Of a stretch of 64,000 nt of DNA, positions 52,686 through 62,057 are shown in pieces; the first letter of the stretch is position 1, and each line of letters starts with the position of its first letter. The position numbers and the translations under genes were made by a program. Below the pieces are notes generated by a model. That model was not told where the DNA came from and did not search any database. It worked only from the letters and a program-made list of their open reading frames with translations. This DNA is from Helopsaltes ochotensis (Eukaryota; Chordata; Aves; Passeriformes; Locustellidae), in contig VXBM01000025.1 in the NCBI GenBank assembly GCA_013400155.1, positions 1 to 64,000 on the forward strand, in the 5' to 3' direction.

Positions 52686-55600
52686 AAAAAAGACTCACGT
52701 GATCAAGTAAGTGCTTTAGCTGAATTAATAATAAAACTGCAAAAGAATAAGCCTAAACTGTGACATGCTATTTTCTCAATCCTCTATGTCTATAATTATC
52801 TTTGAAGTAATTGGAACTGAGTTCCGTTTTTTGCTAACATAAAGACTCAAAGCCGCATTGTGTTGCTTACAGGTAGGTTTAATAAACTCAGTAGAGCTGT
52901 GTAGGTAAGTCTAATAAATTTAATAGGATGGATTAAGCAAGCTCCACTTTGAGGAGGCAGGTGTTTGAGGATTACATCTAACTTTTTATGGTTGGTGTGT
53001 AAAAATAAATTCTACTGCCCTCATGGTACCTGACCAGTGGTGGTGATACTACAGAATGCATACTCAACATGTGCATCTTCAGCTTTACTTGCTGTATGCT
53101 TGTCCCTACATATTGCAGCAGGCAAGATTAACCTATTTTTATGCTTGCAGGAGAGGCAAAGACAGCTGGAGAGCATGGGAATCTCCCTCGAGTCTTCAGG
53201 TATCAAGGTTGGGGATGACAAGTGTTATCTGGTGAACCTGAATGCAGACCCTGCACTCAATGAGCTTTTGGTTTACTATTTAAAGGTAAGGATGTGAACA
53301 GGACATTTACACAGAGTGGAAGGACACTTTGAATTTCTAGCTCTAATTTACTCAGAGGGGATGTAGATTTTTTTTGCTGCAGCAAAATAGGATAAGCCTC
53401 CTTCTACTGTTCAGGCTTTTGTTCTCCCTTTGCAGTTCAGCTTCACTATTTTCCTTATTGATCTCCTGATTGCCAACAGTGGGAGAAATGCTCAGTGTGG
53501 GCCATTGTTGAGATCAGTTCTAGCTTTTCCAGGCAGGATGTGCCTGGCCAATTGTCTTCTAGCCTGAACTTCAAGCAGGAGCTTCATGTAAGGTGCTTCT
53601 TTTTGTTAGGGAGCTGGGGATTGCTGGGTGAAGAGTTAACCATAAAGAGATGATTTTCAGTAGTAATCAGTAAGAATAACATAGTCTTCAATGACAGGGA
53701 CGCTTATGAGAGAGGCAGTTAAGAAAAGCACTGTTAAAAATTTACAGAAATGTATTTTCCCAGTGTTGTTAGCTCTCATACCATTCTGTTTGGCATTTCC
53801 AATGACAGAGTGAAGAAGTGTCAAATTCAAACCTAGTAGGTTTCTAGGGAAATGTGAACTGCTTGTCAGTAATATATGAAAGACAATTTTGTCTGTTTTT
53901 ATAGCTACTCTTCTGCTTTGGTAGCTGAAGGAGGGCTTCTGTATTTGAACAATAGCAAATAAAACACAACCTCTCAAATACTAACAAAACAAACTATTTC
54001 AGCAGAATTTAAAATACGACTTTGAATTATGTAGAGAATAGTATATTTAGTTGAGTTGCTTTATAGCTGTTTCCTGAAAAGCAGAGAACTCTGCACCTAT
54101 TTTTACTATCTATGCTGTTCTCTTAATTATATTTATATGACATGGCTGGTTTTCTTCTGGTGTTTGTGTTTAATGTTATGTATGCAGGCATAGGATGAGA
54201 ATACTTTTAAATCAGAATTTGTTTGTCAACTGCTTTATTTTACTCAAGCTAAAACTGTATGAAGATGAGGCTCAGGGCAGAGCAACAGTTTGTGTTTGAC
54301 TGTTACAGTCTTCACATCTGCTATGGCACCATTTCTGCTTGACAGACACACAAACTGTGCAGTCTCAGCACTTCAGCTAATATTTTCTTAGCTATGTCAA
54401 CAGTGCTAGTTTGCTTGTCTCTTAGTAACAGCTTGTTTTCTAGGATCACACAAGAGTTGGTGCAGATACCTCTCAGGATATACAGCTCTTTGGTATAGGA
54501 ATCCAACCAGAACACTGTGAGATTGATATTGCTTTAGATGGAGAAGTTACACTCACACCAAAAGAAAATGCAAGGTAAGGAAGATCAACAGCACTTTCCA
54601 TCGAAATGGAAATTTGCTTTTCTTTGACAGAACGTGACTTTCATGCATTTTTATTTTACACAGATAGAAGTATCTTACCTTCTGATCAATGAGCATTTTT
54701 AATACAGTTGACTTAAACAGATACTTAGAGGGAAATTCAGTGACTAAAACTAAGATTTTCCTGCACATATGAGCACCCACCCACCCACTCTGCAGGGCAA
54801 CAGGCTGTCAGTGGTTTGGTTTGGAACAAGCCATCCAAAGAAGGTATTTGGTAGGAGTGAGGGGCCATTGCCTGTCTGTATCTTTGGTAGTAAGAGATCC
54901 CTGAGATGCTGCTGGCTGTCCTGGCCTGTGTGATGGGATAGTAGTAGCCTGTGTCTTGATGGCTAAGAATAAATGGTGCCTCGTGAGTAGTTCCCATTGT
55001 AAAGTTCAGTATTTTGTGAGGAAGAGGCGCTTTGAAGATCTGAATTCTTTTCTAAATCCTTAATTACTGTTGTGGCTAGTTCATATGCAGTGTAAAGTCA
55101 TGCTTCCCCTTTTGTTTCTATTTCTGTATTTGACTATTTTTCATTCCAGGGGCACTGGGGCTCCTTGGGTGGAATTGCAAATGTTTTTGTCACTTGATCT
55201 CCAATAGCATGTGATCAAGTAGTACCTTTGTCCTAGTTAATAGTCATGCTGCTCGTCTGAAATTTGAGTATCTAAATAATGTACAGATTAGTATCAGAAT
55301 GAGAAACTAAAATTTGAGAGACACATAAAAAAATCTGATTTCTTTCATTCTTCCTTTAGTAAAATGAATTTATGTTTTTCTTCTGCAGCCTACAATACAA
55401 AATTTCAAACATATGGGATTCAGGCTTGTGGTGATAGAGCTGCTGTACTTGAAATCAGTCATTTTGCCTGGCAGGAGCAAGGGCACATGTCAGTGGAAAA
55501 AAACATATTATGTTTTACCCATAGCTGATCTGCAGTGCTCAAGTAACTGTTCTTAAGATAGTAGTATCAACAGAAATTTAGCTACCAGACTTTCATTGAA

Positions 55601-58600
55601 AAAAGTTAAATAAAGATCCAATTTAAAATGAAATGTTTACATTTTTGTGTTGACTTACATGAGAGAGACAGTTGAAATGAGAATGCTGCATCTGAAAAGG
55701 CCTTTTTCATTTTACTGAAGTTTTTTCCCCTTTCAAATAAAATGCTCTGCTTTGTGACTCACACACGCAAAAGTTCAACAGCTCAATTTTTCCCATTTTG
55801 TGATTGAAACTTAAATACAAAGAAAACTACAAAGGAGTACAGCAGTATACCAGATGTTCACAAAAATAGACTTTTGTTAATAATAGAGACTCCATTTGTT
55901 GAAAGAATAAAACTTGGATCTAAGAATCTTTTCTTACGCTTGAATGCCGAATATGTTAACAGCATGTTTTACAACTCAGTGTTGACTAAGTTGGATCTTG
56001 GAGAGCTCTATCAGTAGGACTTACATACATTTAAGTTTGAACTTTATAAGAAACAGGCAGTGGCGCAGTTTGAGAAACAGGCGTTTAAAGAAAACTTTGC
56101 AGCCAAGATCAACCCTGTCTGTATGTTTACTGAAGAGTTGTACCAGCCAAAGGCAGAGGGGAAAGGTGCTAATTCTGACAATAGAAATCAGACCAGTAAC
56201 TGTCCCACTGATCCTTTCATGAGGACCTAGCTGGTTGGTTGCCATATGATACAAATGACTGCCAGTAGATGAGAGAAACAGCAGCTCTTCAATCTTTTAT
56301 TTTCAGGATTTCACTGGAGTTGTATTTTTTTCTTTCAGATCCTGTGTAAATGGTGCACTGGTATGTTCTGCCACTCAGTTATGGCATGGAGATAGAATAC
56401 TATGGGGAAACAACCACTTTTTTAGGTAATAGATGATGTTTATATTTCACCTACTTTACATTCAGCCTATTTATTTTTCCTTTCATTGTTCCTGATTTTT
56501 TTTTTTATTAACTGAATTTCCATTTTTACTCAGAATCAATTTACCAAAGAGGAAACGTCGAGATTGGCTGAAAGACCTTGAGAAAGAAACTTCCCTAGGA
56601 GAGCATGATCTGGATGCAGCAAGTGAAGCTTCTTCAGAACCAGACTACAACTACGAGTTTGCACAAATGGAAGTTATTATGAAGACACTGAATAGTAATG
56701 GTAAGGCAACTGCCAGATAAAAATGTTCTTTTGTATTGTCTAACGAATTCAGCCTGGAACTCAATTTCTGGGTAAAACAGGCAATACACTTACTCCAGGG
56801 ATCTTTGGAAGATTTTCACGATAAGATATTTTACAGAAATAATGTTAAGTGTGTGTAAATAAATAAATAAATAAATGAAACATATATAACTATATATATA
56901 TATGTTAAAAGAAAGTGTACGTAGGTATAAATACACACACAAATTAGTAGTTGGTTTGTGCCCTGACATGATTTTTTTCTGTACCTCTGCTCTCTTTTAC
57001 AGTGAAGCTGAATTGTAGCCATATGCTTGTCAAATTATCATCTAATTGACTAAGTTCTTGTTTTTGCGAGTTACTGTAGAAAAAAGGGGTGCACCATATA
57101 GGGCTCAGTTAGTTTCATCCTGCTTTTTGTATCAAATGTTACTGACACCACTTTAACCTTATTAAATAAAACTGAAAAAAATGATAACAAACCAATAGGC
57201 AAATGCCAGCTTGTTTTTCAACACTTAATCACTCTCAATATTTCATTTGCATCTTTATTAAAACAAATTGTGGTGCTTTTTTGGAAAAACACAATAAGAC
57301 AATATATATAAAATAATGGTGTGGTGTATATAAAAGAATATGGCTTTTTCATGATTTCCAGAAGGCAGAATCTTAGTTCATGTGATACAATGAAGTATAA
57401 AGAAATGCTGAAAAACTTGGTAAACTACTGAATGCTTTTTACAGGTGTTTTAATACACAAAATCAGAGAGCCAAATACCTTGGGGTTTTGTCCCTGACCA
57501 AGACACAGTAGATGGTGTTTCATTGCTTTCTGTTCTCCTTTCTTCATATCTTCATAGTATTTCCATTGTTTGCTTGGTTTGCATTTTGAAACACAGCATT
57601 TACTTTTTATTTCATTTCCTCTTATTCTTTTACGTGGTTTTGCCATTGAGTACAGCGTGATGGTTTCATGTGTTTGATGCAGAAATACTTTGCAGGATTT
57701 TTACAGTTTAATTTTTAATGAAAGTGCTTGTGTGAGTTACAGATCACTTAAATTGATATGAAATTGCTGTTTGATAACAGAAATATTCTCATTATGGTTC
57801 ACTCATACCAGGAGATGAATTTCAGATGAATCTGCCATCCTGGTGGTCTTCAGTGTTGTCATCCCTTGTGAAGATTCTGTTGCCCATTTTAAGGCCTCAA
57901 ACCATCCCATATCTGTGTCAAAACTGGGACAAAGGTTTTGAACTCAATTGGCTTGTGCATGAGGCTGCTGGAAAAGTCTGAAAGCATTAATTGATGCTTG
58001 ATCTGCTTGTTACTAACTGGAGATTTTGCTGAAGTGTATGAGTCTATAATGAGTCAGTGTTCTTTGAACAAGGGGTCACATTTTTTGGTTTTCATGTGCT
58101 GTTATCCAGCTGATTGAAGTGATTCTTCACAACATTCCAAGTGTCTTTACATTTTAGTTTATAAGATTTTCTGGTTGTGGTCCAGGCCAGTTTTTGTTGT
58201 GGTTGTTTGCTTTCTGCATCCTGGTGAGGAACATTTCAGACCTTACTGTTCCTTAAAGCTCTTTCTCGCCGACTGCAGAGCAAACGTTTGCAGTCACACA
58301 CATTACACTGTTTCAGAAGAGTCAATTTCTACTGCTTCTGCTCACTCCCACGTAGGTGTTGCTTCAACTAAATTGGAGTAGTTAGTGATAATAAAATGCT
58401 GATAAAACAAGTGACTGTGAGGATCATAGCCTGGTCTTTTGATTTGAAGATAGATAAACAGAACCTAGCAGCACTTTCTCAGTGTTACAGCTAAGGAACC
58501 TTTTTTTCTGGCAGGCTTCCAGTTTGTCGTGTAAGAAGTAATGCAGCTTTATTACAGTACCATTTATTTATTCTTCCTTAAAAATGAAAAACAAATTTAG

Positions 58601-61600
58601 GTAAAGAAGAAGAAATAACTAAATTACTTAAGACTGTTAACTCTTTTATACATATTTTCTGGAGAAGTCCTAAGAGGGAAATGAAGGGGTTTTTTAAAAG
58701 TTTGGTTACATAATTATTTTATGATCCTGCATAGATACAGCCCAAAGCAAGAGGTTTGGTTTTCCTTTGTTTTGCTTTTTGGATCCCCTGTCCCCCTGGA
58801 CTTGCTTGAGAATTATAATCCTCTTTAAATAAATATCCTGGCTTCTCCAGGGTGCAAAACCATTTGTTTTTATGGCATGTAACCAGTACAACAGTGTCAT
58901 AGACTCCATCCGGCTCCAAAGAACCTCTGAGGAAAATGTGTAACTTTGAAAACTGCTGTAAAGAAAACATCCAGATCCTTTCCTTCCTTCAGCATGTTAA
59001 CTTTCTTTGTGGGATTCTGTCAGATCAGCTTTGTACTGCTAATTTGTGATGCTGGTCAAACACAGAATGCATCAAAGAAGTTTACTTTATTCTTGTATAC
59101 TGTGCAGTGGTTAAGTAAATAATGTGATTAGGTTAGGCAGCTTCTCATTTTAGCAAACAAAACTGTTACAGCTCAGGGAGAGGATTTTCATAAAACTTAG
59201 CAAAGCAGCCTGTGTCATAACCCTCTTCCAGCTTGCTTAGACAAATATACTTGCTAGAAATCTTAGGGAATTTATTCAGCATCATTGCGACTGGATTAAC
59301 AGATTCCAGATGTGAATTAAATGACATTGTAGCAAGGTACTAAATGCTGCTTATCCTATGAAGAAAATACATCTTTGTGTTCAGTGTTAGTAGTCTGTGA
59401 TTTTGCAGGGGATTAACTGCATATGAATTTTTTTTTCAGGGTCATTGAGCTCTTTGTCACATAAATATGTAAAGGATTGGGACTTGGAACTTTTAATGCT
59501 GTATGGAATTTGCTGTGTATTTGGCAGGCACTGGGTAGAATCTTCCTTAATTTATTTGATTTTGCATCAGGTATCCAAAATTGTAGCACATGGTATTTTA
59601 ATTTAATTTAAACACTTTTGTAGTTGTTTTGAATTGTAAAAGAACTTGACTATGTCTTCAAATTCTACCTAGATAGTTTATAACTCACACCATATTTTAC
59701 TTTTCTCCTGTGATAGACTTAGGGTTTTCTTAATAAATTCTTTCAAAAGCTAAATTAAAAAGTTTTCTAAAACTGTGAATTCACCTTTTGCATTACAAGG
59801 CAAGCGTAACCCACCCTTTTTTCTTTTTTTTTTTCCCAAGTAGTACAGGATTATGTTGCAATTGGAAAGTAGTATACTAGGTTCTTGCATCTTGTTCCAA
59901 ATATTTATCATGGTGTAATCTGATCCTATGGCTGTTGTGATCCTGTAAATCTAGGTGGCTGAAAAGATCACTTTTATTGAAGAAATCTGCATCTTGAACT
60001 CATAGCTGTTCTTTGAGCAGTTTAGGAAAGTCTCATCTTAATGAGTCAGCCTTAGATTAACTTCCTGTGTTTGCAAACACAATGGAGGGATTTTAATTTC
60101 TTCCATGTCTCTTCTCTATCATCTACGTAATACCTGACTTTCTCCAACATTCTTATCCATGACTAAAATTGGTTTGGGGAATTATGCAGCAAAGCCCCTG
60201 TATTTTAAGGTAATTCTGGTTTTATGTGGAAGAGTTAGGAGGATAATGGTAGTGCCGATGAACATTAATAACTTGGTTCATAGTCCAGAATTTAAGAACT
60301 TCGTTCAGTCAGGGGTTTTTGTTGCACTGTCTGTTTAAAAGCTAATAATAGCTAACTTCTTTCTGAGAATGTCATGTACTAAAAAGTAGTATTTCTAGTT
60401 ATTTTAAGACACTTTTATGCATCACTGGTTTGCTATTTGGTTGCTATTTATAGGGACTGATTTTTATCTTTGTGCTTTATAATTACCATTGTGGTGGTAT
60501 TTATGATGCCTTTGTGTGAAGCTGTGATTTCTTCCGTGAATAAGGCCAGGACCGCAGAAGTGTTTGCAAAAAGCAAAGAGAAGATGGTTTATAACTAAAT
60601 CACACAGATGTGTTTTTTGGTTTTGTGGGGTTTTTTTTGCATGGCACACCTCTAGTTCCATAATGGGACAGTGTAATTAAATCTAGGTTTATTTTTCTCC
60701 CTCCTTTGCAACAGACTGACATCCTTAAAAGTTGCAGCAACTATTTTTACTCTTTTTGTTGTTGTTTGTTTGTTTGTTTTTAACAATGAAATGGAAGAGG
60801 TATCACAAACAGTTATTTTGAAGCTGAATTTTTTTGCATTTGAAAATCCTGGCATGTCCTAGAGCTGCAGTATTGCTTCCCCTAACACTCCACCACTCCA
60901 GCTTTGGAACTCCTCTCCCTTCCTCTTGTGGTGTACAGAAGCAGCAATCCTGTTGGGTGGTGTGCAGTCACTCAGTCATCCAGATTGGTCCTCTTGCAAA
61001 CCACTTTTTTTGCTGTATTTGGGCTTTCAGAGATGTGTGCATGAACCAGGTATATATGCTGGTAGGACATAGAGCTTACTTTATTAAATGGCTCTTTCAG
61101 AGGCACAGGCTGGCATTGGACCTAACCCCAGGAACAGACAGTATGTTTCATTAATTTGAGTGCACTTCAGATGAATCCCTAGCTGATTGACACAAGCAGT
61201 TTTTTCAGGATAGAATACACAAATGGATACTGTTGATACTGAGATGAAATGGGGTTTGTAAGGCTAAATGCAGAAGGGCCCCCCCCACCCGAGGACATAT
61301 TTTGTCTGCCTCAGTGCTGTGCAGCACATTAGTGCAGTGTGATGTGTGACCAGTCAGACCATTTGTTTGTCTGGGTTTTCATCTGCAGCTCTCCAACATG
61401 TTTCATTCTCTGCCAAAATAGAGAAAGTACATTGCTTTTTACTTCCTTAAGTAGTTTCCTCCTCTGGTTAACATCATCTTCCCTTGTGTTTTGCCTTGTT
61501 TTCTTATTAATTTGTTTCCTTTTCCATCCATTTTTTCTCCTGCTGGGATTCTGGAATATATTATAACTACACAGCATTTAAATGTGCAATAGACAAAGGT

Positions 61601-62057
61601 CTTAACCATTGTTCTAGCCTTTTGCATGCCATTTGATTTTTTTAATTTTAGTTAGGATTTATCTATTTAATGCAATATTTAATAACTTGGCTTTTGTTTT
61701 GGGGCACAGTTTGTGTTTGCAGACTCTGGGGTATGTTGATTGCTGTTACCAGCTAAATAATGGGTGTCCTGTAATGCTGAAATGGCATTTTCTCACGTTT
61801 TCTGGGAGGCTTTTTAATCTGGTTTTTTTCCTTCCCTTCCTTTTAGACCCAGTACAAAATGTGGTCCAGATCTTGGAGAAGCAGTACCTGGAGGAGAAGC
61901 GGAGCGCTCTGGAGGAGCAGCGGGTGATGTACGAGCGCGAGTTGGAGCTGCTGCGGCAGCAGCTCTCCCCGGAGAGGCAGCACCAGCACGGCGGCGACAG
62001 GCTCTCCTACTCTGCTCAGGCTGCACAGCAGAAGGTGAATCTCTGGACAGAGGAGAG
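27620..62057 (+). CDS. KIF13A: KIF13A, kinesin-3 motor protein (partial, 15 internal exons)
   Basis: Plus-end-directed microtubule motor that in mammals carries endosomal and Golgi-derived cargo (family knowledge). The exons join in one frame, about 617 codons: motor domain from about residue 49, neck helix, coiled-coil linker, FHA domain and start of the next coiled coil. P-loop GQTGSGKS, switch I NEESSRSH and switch II DLAGSE are intact. KIF13A rather than KIF13B is shown by MDESNTTKYAG (KIF13B has a different stretch after MDES), GLIPRLCCALF, and a KRKRRDWLKD stretch after the FHA domain. Joined exons: 27620-27632, 33452-33512, 40754-40846, 41328-41508, 42545-42632, 43932-44066, 44578-44690, 49521-49632, 50034-50246, 51851-51961, 53151-53285, 54444-54574, 56339-56425, 56534-56700, 61847-62057. 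All introns are GT-AG and all phases agree. The start codon with about 48 residues, and the C-terminal two-thirds, lie outside the window. No frameshift or internal stop is seen. Residue numbers here and below follow human KIF13A as I remember it and are approximate. Confidence 0.97.
28887..29000 (+). repeat. Diverged direct repeat, copy 2
   Basis: Same orientation as 26490-26607, about 2.4 kb downstream and on the other side of the microexon. Similarity fades at both ends, which fits two copies of an unnamed interspersed element or an old local duplication. Confidence 0.9.
30586..30635 (+). repeat. 25-bp perfect tandem duplication
   Basis: The unit starting CAACTTGGGATTGCTTG occurs twice back to back without a mismatch (30586-30610 and 30611-30635), so the duplication is recent or under correction. 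Confidence 0.95.
33452..33512 (+). CDS. KIF13A: KIF13A exon, early motor domain (VFAFDHCFWSMDES...)
   Basis: 61 nt, acceptor CTACAG, donor GTAAAC, starts in phase 0 and ends after the first base of a Gly codon. It encodes about residues 54-73, VFAFDHCFWSMDESNTTKYA. The VFAFD motif is a core beta strand of the kinesin fold. The NTTKYAG stretch separates KIF13A from KIF13B. Introns of 5.8 kb and 7.2 kb flank it. Confidence 0.97.
35502..35514. repeat. Short poly(A) run
   Basis: About twelve consecutive A inside a 7.2-kb intron. No AATAAA just upstream and no element attached. Confidence 0.8.
36906..37047 (-). mobile_element. CR1 LINE fragment, antisense
   Basis: Matches remembered CR1 text in reverse complement: CTTCCAGGGATGGGGCCTCC, CTTCTCTGGGCCACCTGTGC, TGACAGTAAAAATTTTTTCC, CATCTAAGCCTATACTCTTT. 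Truncated at both ends; a different CR1 subfamily segment from the 18-kb copy. Confidence 0.88.
40754..40846 (+). CDS. KIF13A: KIF13A exon, motor domain up to the P-loop
   Basis: 93 nt, acceptor TTCTAG, donor GTGAGT, phase 1 to phase 1. Encodes QEVVFKCLGEGILEKAFQGY followed by NACIFAYGQTG, about residues 74-105. It holds the first half of the Walker A / P-loop (GQTG); the intron splits the loop between this exon and the next. The ATP-binding residues seen are intact. Confidence 0.98.
41328..41508 (+). CDS. KIF13A: KIF13A exon, P-loop second half and following motor core
   Basis: 181 nt after a long T-tract acceptor (TTTTTTTTTAG), donor GTGAGT. It begins with GSGKS, completing the P-loop GQTGSGKS. 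It then encodes FSMMGNAEQLGLIPRLCCAL and ends with the kinesin signature VSYMEIYNEKVRDLLDPKG, about residues 105-165. LGLIPRLCCALF is KIF13A-type. The variable stretch FQRISIEENESHTF differs slightly from the mammalian protein, as expected for an ortholog. Confidence 0.98.
42545..42632 (+). CDS. KIF13A: KIF13A exon, motor domain (SRQSLKVREHKVLGPYVDGL)
   Basis: 88 nt, acceptor CCACAG, donor GTAAAT. Encodes SRQSLKVREHKVLGPYVDGL and SQLAVTNFE, about residues 166-194. The VREH...GPYV(D/E)GL pattern is the conserved kinesin-3 segment ahead of switch I. It ends on a complete codon (phase 0), matching the exon at 43932. Confidence 0.98.
43932..44066 (+). CDS. KIF13A: KIF13A exon, switch I
   Basis: 135 nt, 45 complete codons, acceptor CTCTAG, donor GTATGT. 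Encodes DIESLMSEGNKSRTVAATNM then NEESSRSHAVFNIIVTQTLY and DLHSG, about residues 195-239. N(x)xSSRSH is the switch I motif that senses the gamma-phosphate of ATP; all its residues are present. Confidence 0.98.
44067..44577 (+). other. KIF13A: KIF13A intron, 511 bp
   Basis: Donor GTATGT, acceptor GTGCAG. No repeat or other element recognised. Confidence 0.9.
44578..44690 (+). CDS. KIF13A: KIF13A exon, switch II (DLAGSE)
   Basis: 113 nt, acceptor GTGCAG, donor GTAAGG, phase 0 to phase 2. Encodes NSGEKVSKVSLVDLAGSERV and SKTGAAGERLKEGSNIN(K), about residues 240-277. DLAGSE is the switch II motif and GERLKEGSNINKS leads into the relay helix on the microtubule-binding face. The last Lys codon is split with the exon at 49521, across a 4.8-kb intron. 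Confidence 0.98.
44691..49520 (+). other. KIF13A: KIF13A intron, 4.8 kb
   Basis: Separates the switch II exon from the relay-helix exon. Contains a sense CR1 3'-end remnant at 49361-49413 and a GC-richer stretch at about 46990-47220 of unknown origin. No second gene seen. Confidence 0.9.
49361..49413 (+). mobile_element. CR1 LINE 3'-end remnant, sense
   Basis: GGGCTTGCTGATCTCTGATG, then TTCCAACTTAAATTATTCTA and TGATATT. This is the CR1 3' terminus including the ATTCTATGAT-type terminal repeat. Only the last ~50 bases are recognisable. It ends 108 bases before a KIF13A exon. Confidence 0.85.
49521..49632 (+). CDS. KIF13A: KIF13A exon, relay helix and loop 12 region
   Basis: 112 nt, acceptor TTATAG, donor GTAATT, phase 2 to phase 0. 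Encodes (K)SLSTLGLVISSLADQAAGKG and KNKFVPYRDSVLTWLLK, about residues 278-314. The lysine-rich stretch (GKGKNK) is the KIF13 counterpart of the kinesin-3 K-loop region that contacts tubulin tails. FVPYRDSVLTWLL is near-universal among kinesins. A CR1 3'-end remnant ends 108 bases upstream. Confidence 0.98.
49633..51850 (+). other. KIF13A: Two KIF13A introns (401 and 1604 bp)
   Basis: Introns 49633-50033 and 50247-51850 around the neck exon. A possible decayed tRNA-like segment lies at 51799-51830, just ahead of the acceptor for the 51851 exon; the rest is plain AT-rich intron. Confidence 0.88.
50034..50246 (+). CDS. KIF13A: KIF13A exon, end of motor core, neck linker and neck helix
   Basis: 213 nt, 71 codons, acceptor TTACAG, donor GTAACC, phase 0 at both ends. 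Encodes DNLGGNSQTAMIATISPAAD, NYEETLSTLRYADRAKRIVN, HAVVNEDPNARVIRELREEV and EKLKEQLSQAE, about residues 315-385. The first half closes the catalytic core; NHAVVNEDPNARVI is the neck linker; the Glu/Lys/Leu-rich end is the neck coiled coil. Genomic reading past the donor stays open for 48 more codons to the stop at 50388-50390, but nothing shows this is used. Confidence 0.98.
51851..51961 (+). CDS. KIF13A: KIF13A exon, coiled-coil linker between neck and FHA domain
   Basis: 111 nt, 37 codons, acceptor CTTTCAG, donor GTACTT, phase 0. Encodes AMKAPELKEKLEESEKLIKE and LTVTWEEKLRKTEEIAQ, about residues 386-422, a charged helix typical of kinesin-3 motors between neck and FHA domain, where coiled-coil contacts regulate dimerisation and autoinhibition (family knowledge). 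Reading past the donor is open for 18 codons to TGA at 52016-52018. Confidence 0.98.
52101..52146. repeat. G/T-rich low-complexity tract with (TTTG)n
   Basis: Runs of T and G including GTTTGTTTGTTTGTTGG, ending in a T run. Confidence 0.85.
52573..52578 (+). promoter_or_regulatory. AATAAA hexamer ahead of gap and poly(A)
   Basis: Canonical polyadenylation-signal hexamer seven bases before the N gap and about 20 bases before the genomic A tract. It may be the 3' end of a retrocopy or a chance hexamer in an AT-rich intron; use as a real signal is unproven. Confidence 0.35.
52586..52598. other. Assembly gap (13 N)
   Basis: Thirteen N directly before a long A homopolymer. The missing length is unknown. 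Confidence 1.
52599..52691 (+). repeat. Long poly(A) tract, nearly pure
   Basis: Eighty-five consecutive A followed by a single G and seven more A. Together with the gap it could be longer. See the finding on a possible retrocopy. Confidence 0.97.
53151..53285 (+). CDS. KIF13A: KIF13A exon, linker end and first strands of the FHA domain
   Basis: 135 nt, 45 codons, acceptor TTGCAG, donor GTAAGG, phase 0. Encodes ERQRQLESMGISLESSGIKV and GDDKCYLVNLNADPALNELL then VYYLK, about residues 423-467. YLVNLNADPALNE.LVYYL is the conserved kinesin-3 entry to the FHA phosphopeptide-binding fold. Confidence 0.98.
53286..56338 (+). other. KIF13A: Two KIF13A introns (1158 and 1764 bp)
   Basis: Introns 53286-54443 and 54575-56338 inside the FHA-coding region. 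No repeats or other elements recognised apart from a short C-rich (CCCA)n stretch near 54775-54790. Confidence 0.9.
54444..54574 (+). CDS. KIF13A: KIF13A exon, FHA domain core
   Basis: 131 nt, acceptor TTCTAG, donor GTAAGG, phase 0 to phase 2. Encodes DHTRVGADTSQDIQLFGIGI and QPEHCEIDIALDGEVTLTPK then ENA(R), about residues 468-511. HTRVG and the GIxxEHC(x)I segment are the FHA ligand-loop positions. ALDGEV differs by one or two residues from the mammalian sequence as I recall it. Confidence 0.98.
56339..56425 (+). CDS. KIF13A: KIF13A exon, FHA domain C-terminal half
   Basis: 87 nt, acceptor TTTCAG, donor GTAATA, phase 2 to phase 2. Encodes SCVNGALVCSATQLWHGDRI and LWGNNHFF(R), about residues 512-540. 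VNG and LxHGDRILWGNNHFFR are typical FHA/kinesin-3 features. A 108-bp intron separates it from the next exon, the shortest intron in the window. Confidence 0.98.
56534..56700 (+). CDS. KIF13A: KIF13A exon, post-FHA basic/acidic linker
   Basis: 167 nt, acceptor ACTCAG, donor GTAAGG, phase 2 to phase 1. Encodes INLPKRKRRDWLKDLEKETS, LGEHDLDAASEASSEPDYNY and EFAQMEVIMKTLNSN, about residues 541-595. The KRKRRDWLKD stretch is KIF13A-specific (KIF13B is lysine-rich and different here). It is followed by an acidic Ser-rich linker with possible casein-kinase-type sites (inference). Confidence 0.97.
56856..56903. repeat. (TAAA)n and (TA)n microsatellites
   Basis: Five TAAA units at 56856-56876, followed by a TA-rich run to 56903. 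Confidence 0.92.
60753..60780. repeat. (TTG)n/(TTTG)n microsatellite
   Basis: TTTTTGTTGTTG followed by repeated TTTG units. Confidence 0.9.
61847..62057 (+). CDS. KIF13A: KIF13A exon, post-FHA coiled coil (GC/CpG-rich)
   Basis: 211 nt, acceptor CCTTTTAG after a strong pyrimidine tract, donor GTGAGA, phase 1 to phase 2. Encodes (D)PVQNVVQILEKQYLEEKRS, ALEEQRVMYERELELLRQQL, SPERQHQHGGDRLSYSAQAA and QQKVNLWTEE(R), about residues 596-665. The Glu/Leu-rich first half is the coiled coil behind the FHA domain. The middle of the exon is far richer in G+C and CpG than the surrounding introns. The continuation (DELFRQ... in the family) is not found before 64000. Confidence 0.97.

Larger units (their letters stand above)
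51962..53150 (+). other. KIF13A: KIF13A intron with assembly gap and poly(A) tract
   Basis: 1189 bp as assembled, but its true length is unknown because of the 13-N gap at 52586-52598. Contains a G/T-rich stretch (52101-52146), a 10-A run at 52438-52449, AATAAA at 52573-52578 and the poly(A) tract that follows the gap. Confidence 0.9.
56701..61846 (+). other. KIF13A: KIF13A intron, 5.1 kb
   Basis: Between the post-FHA linker and coiled-coil exons. Holds (TAAA)n followed by (TA)n at 56856-56903, a (TTTG)n stretch at 60753-60780 and a C-run near 61278-61287. No further exon recognised. Confidence 0.9.
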
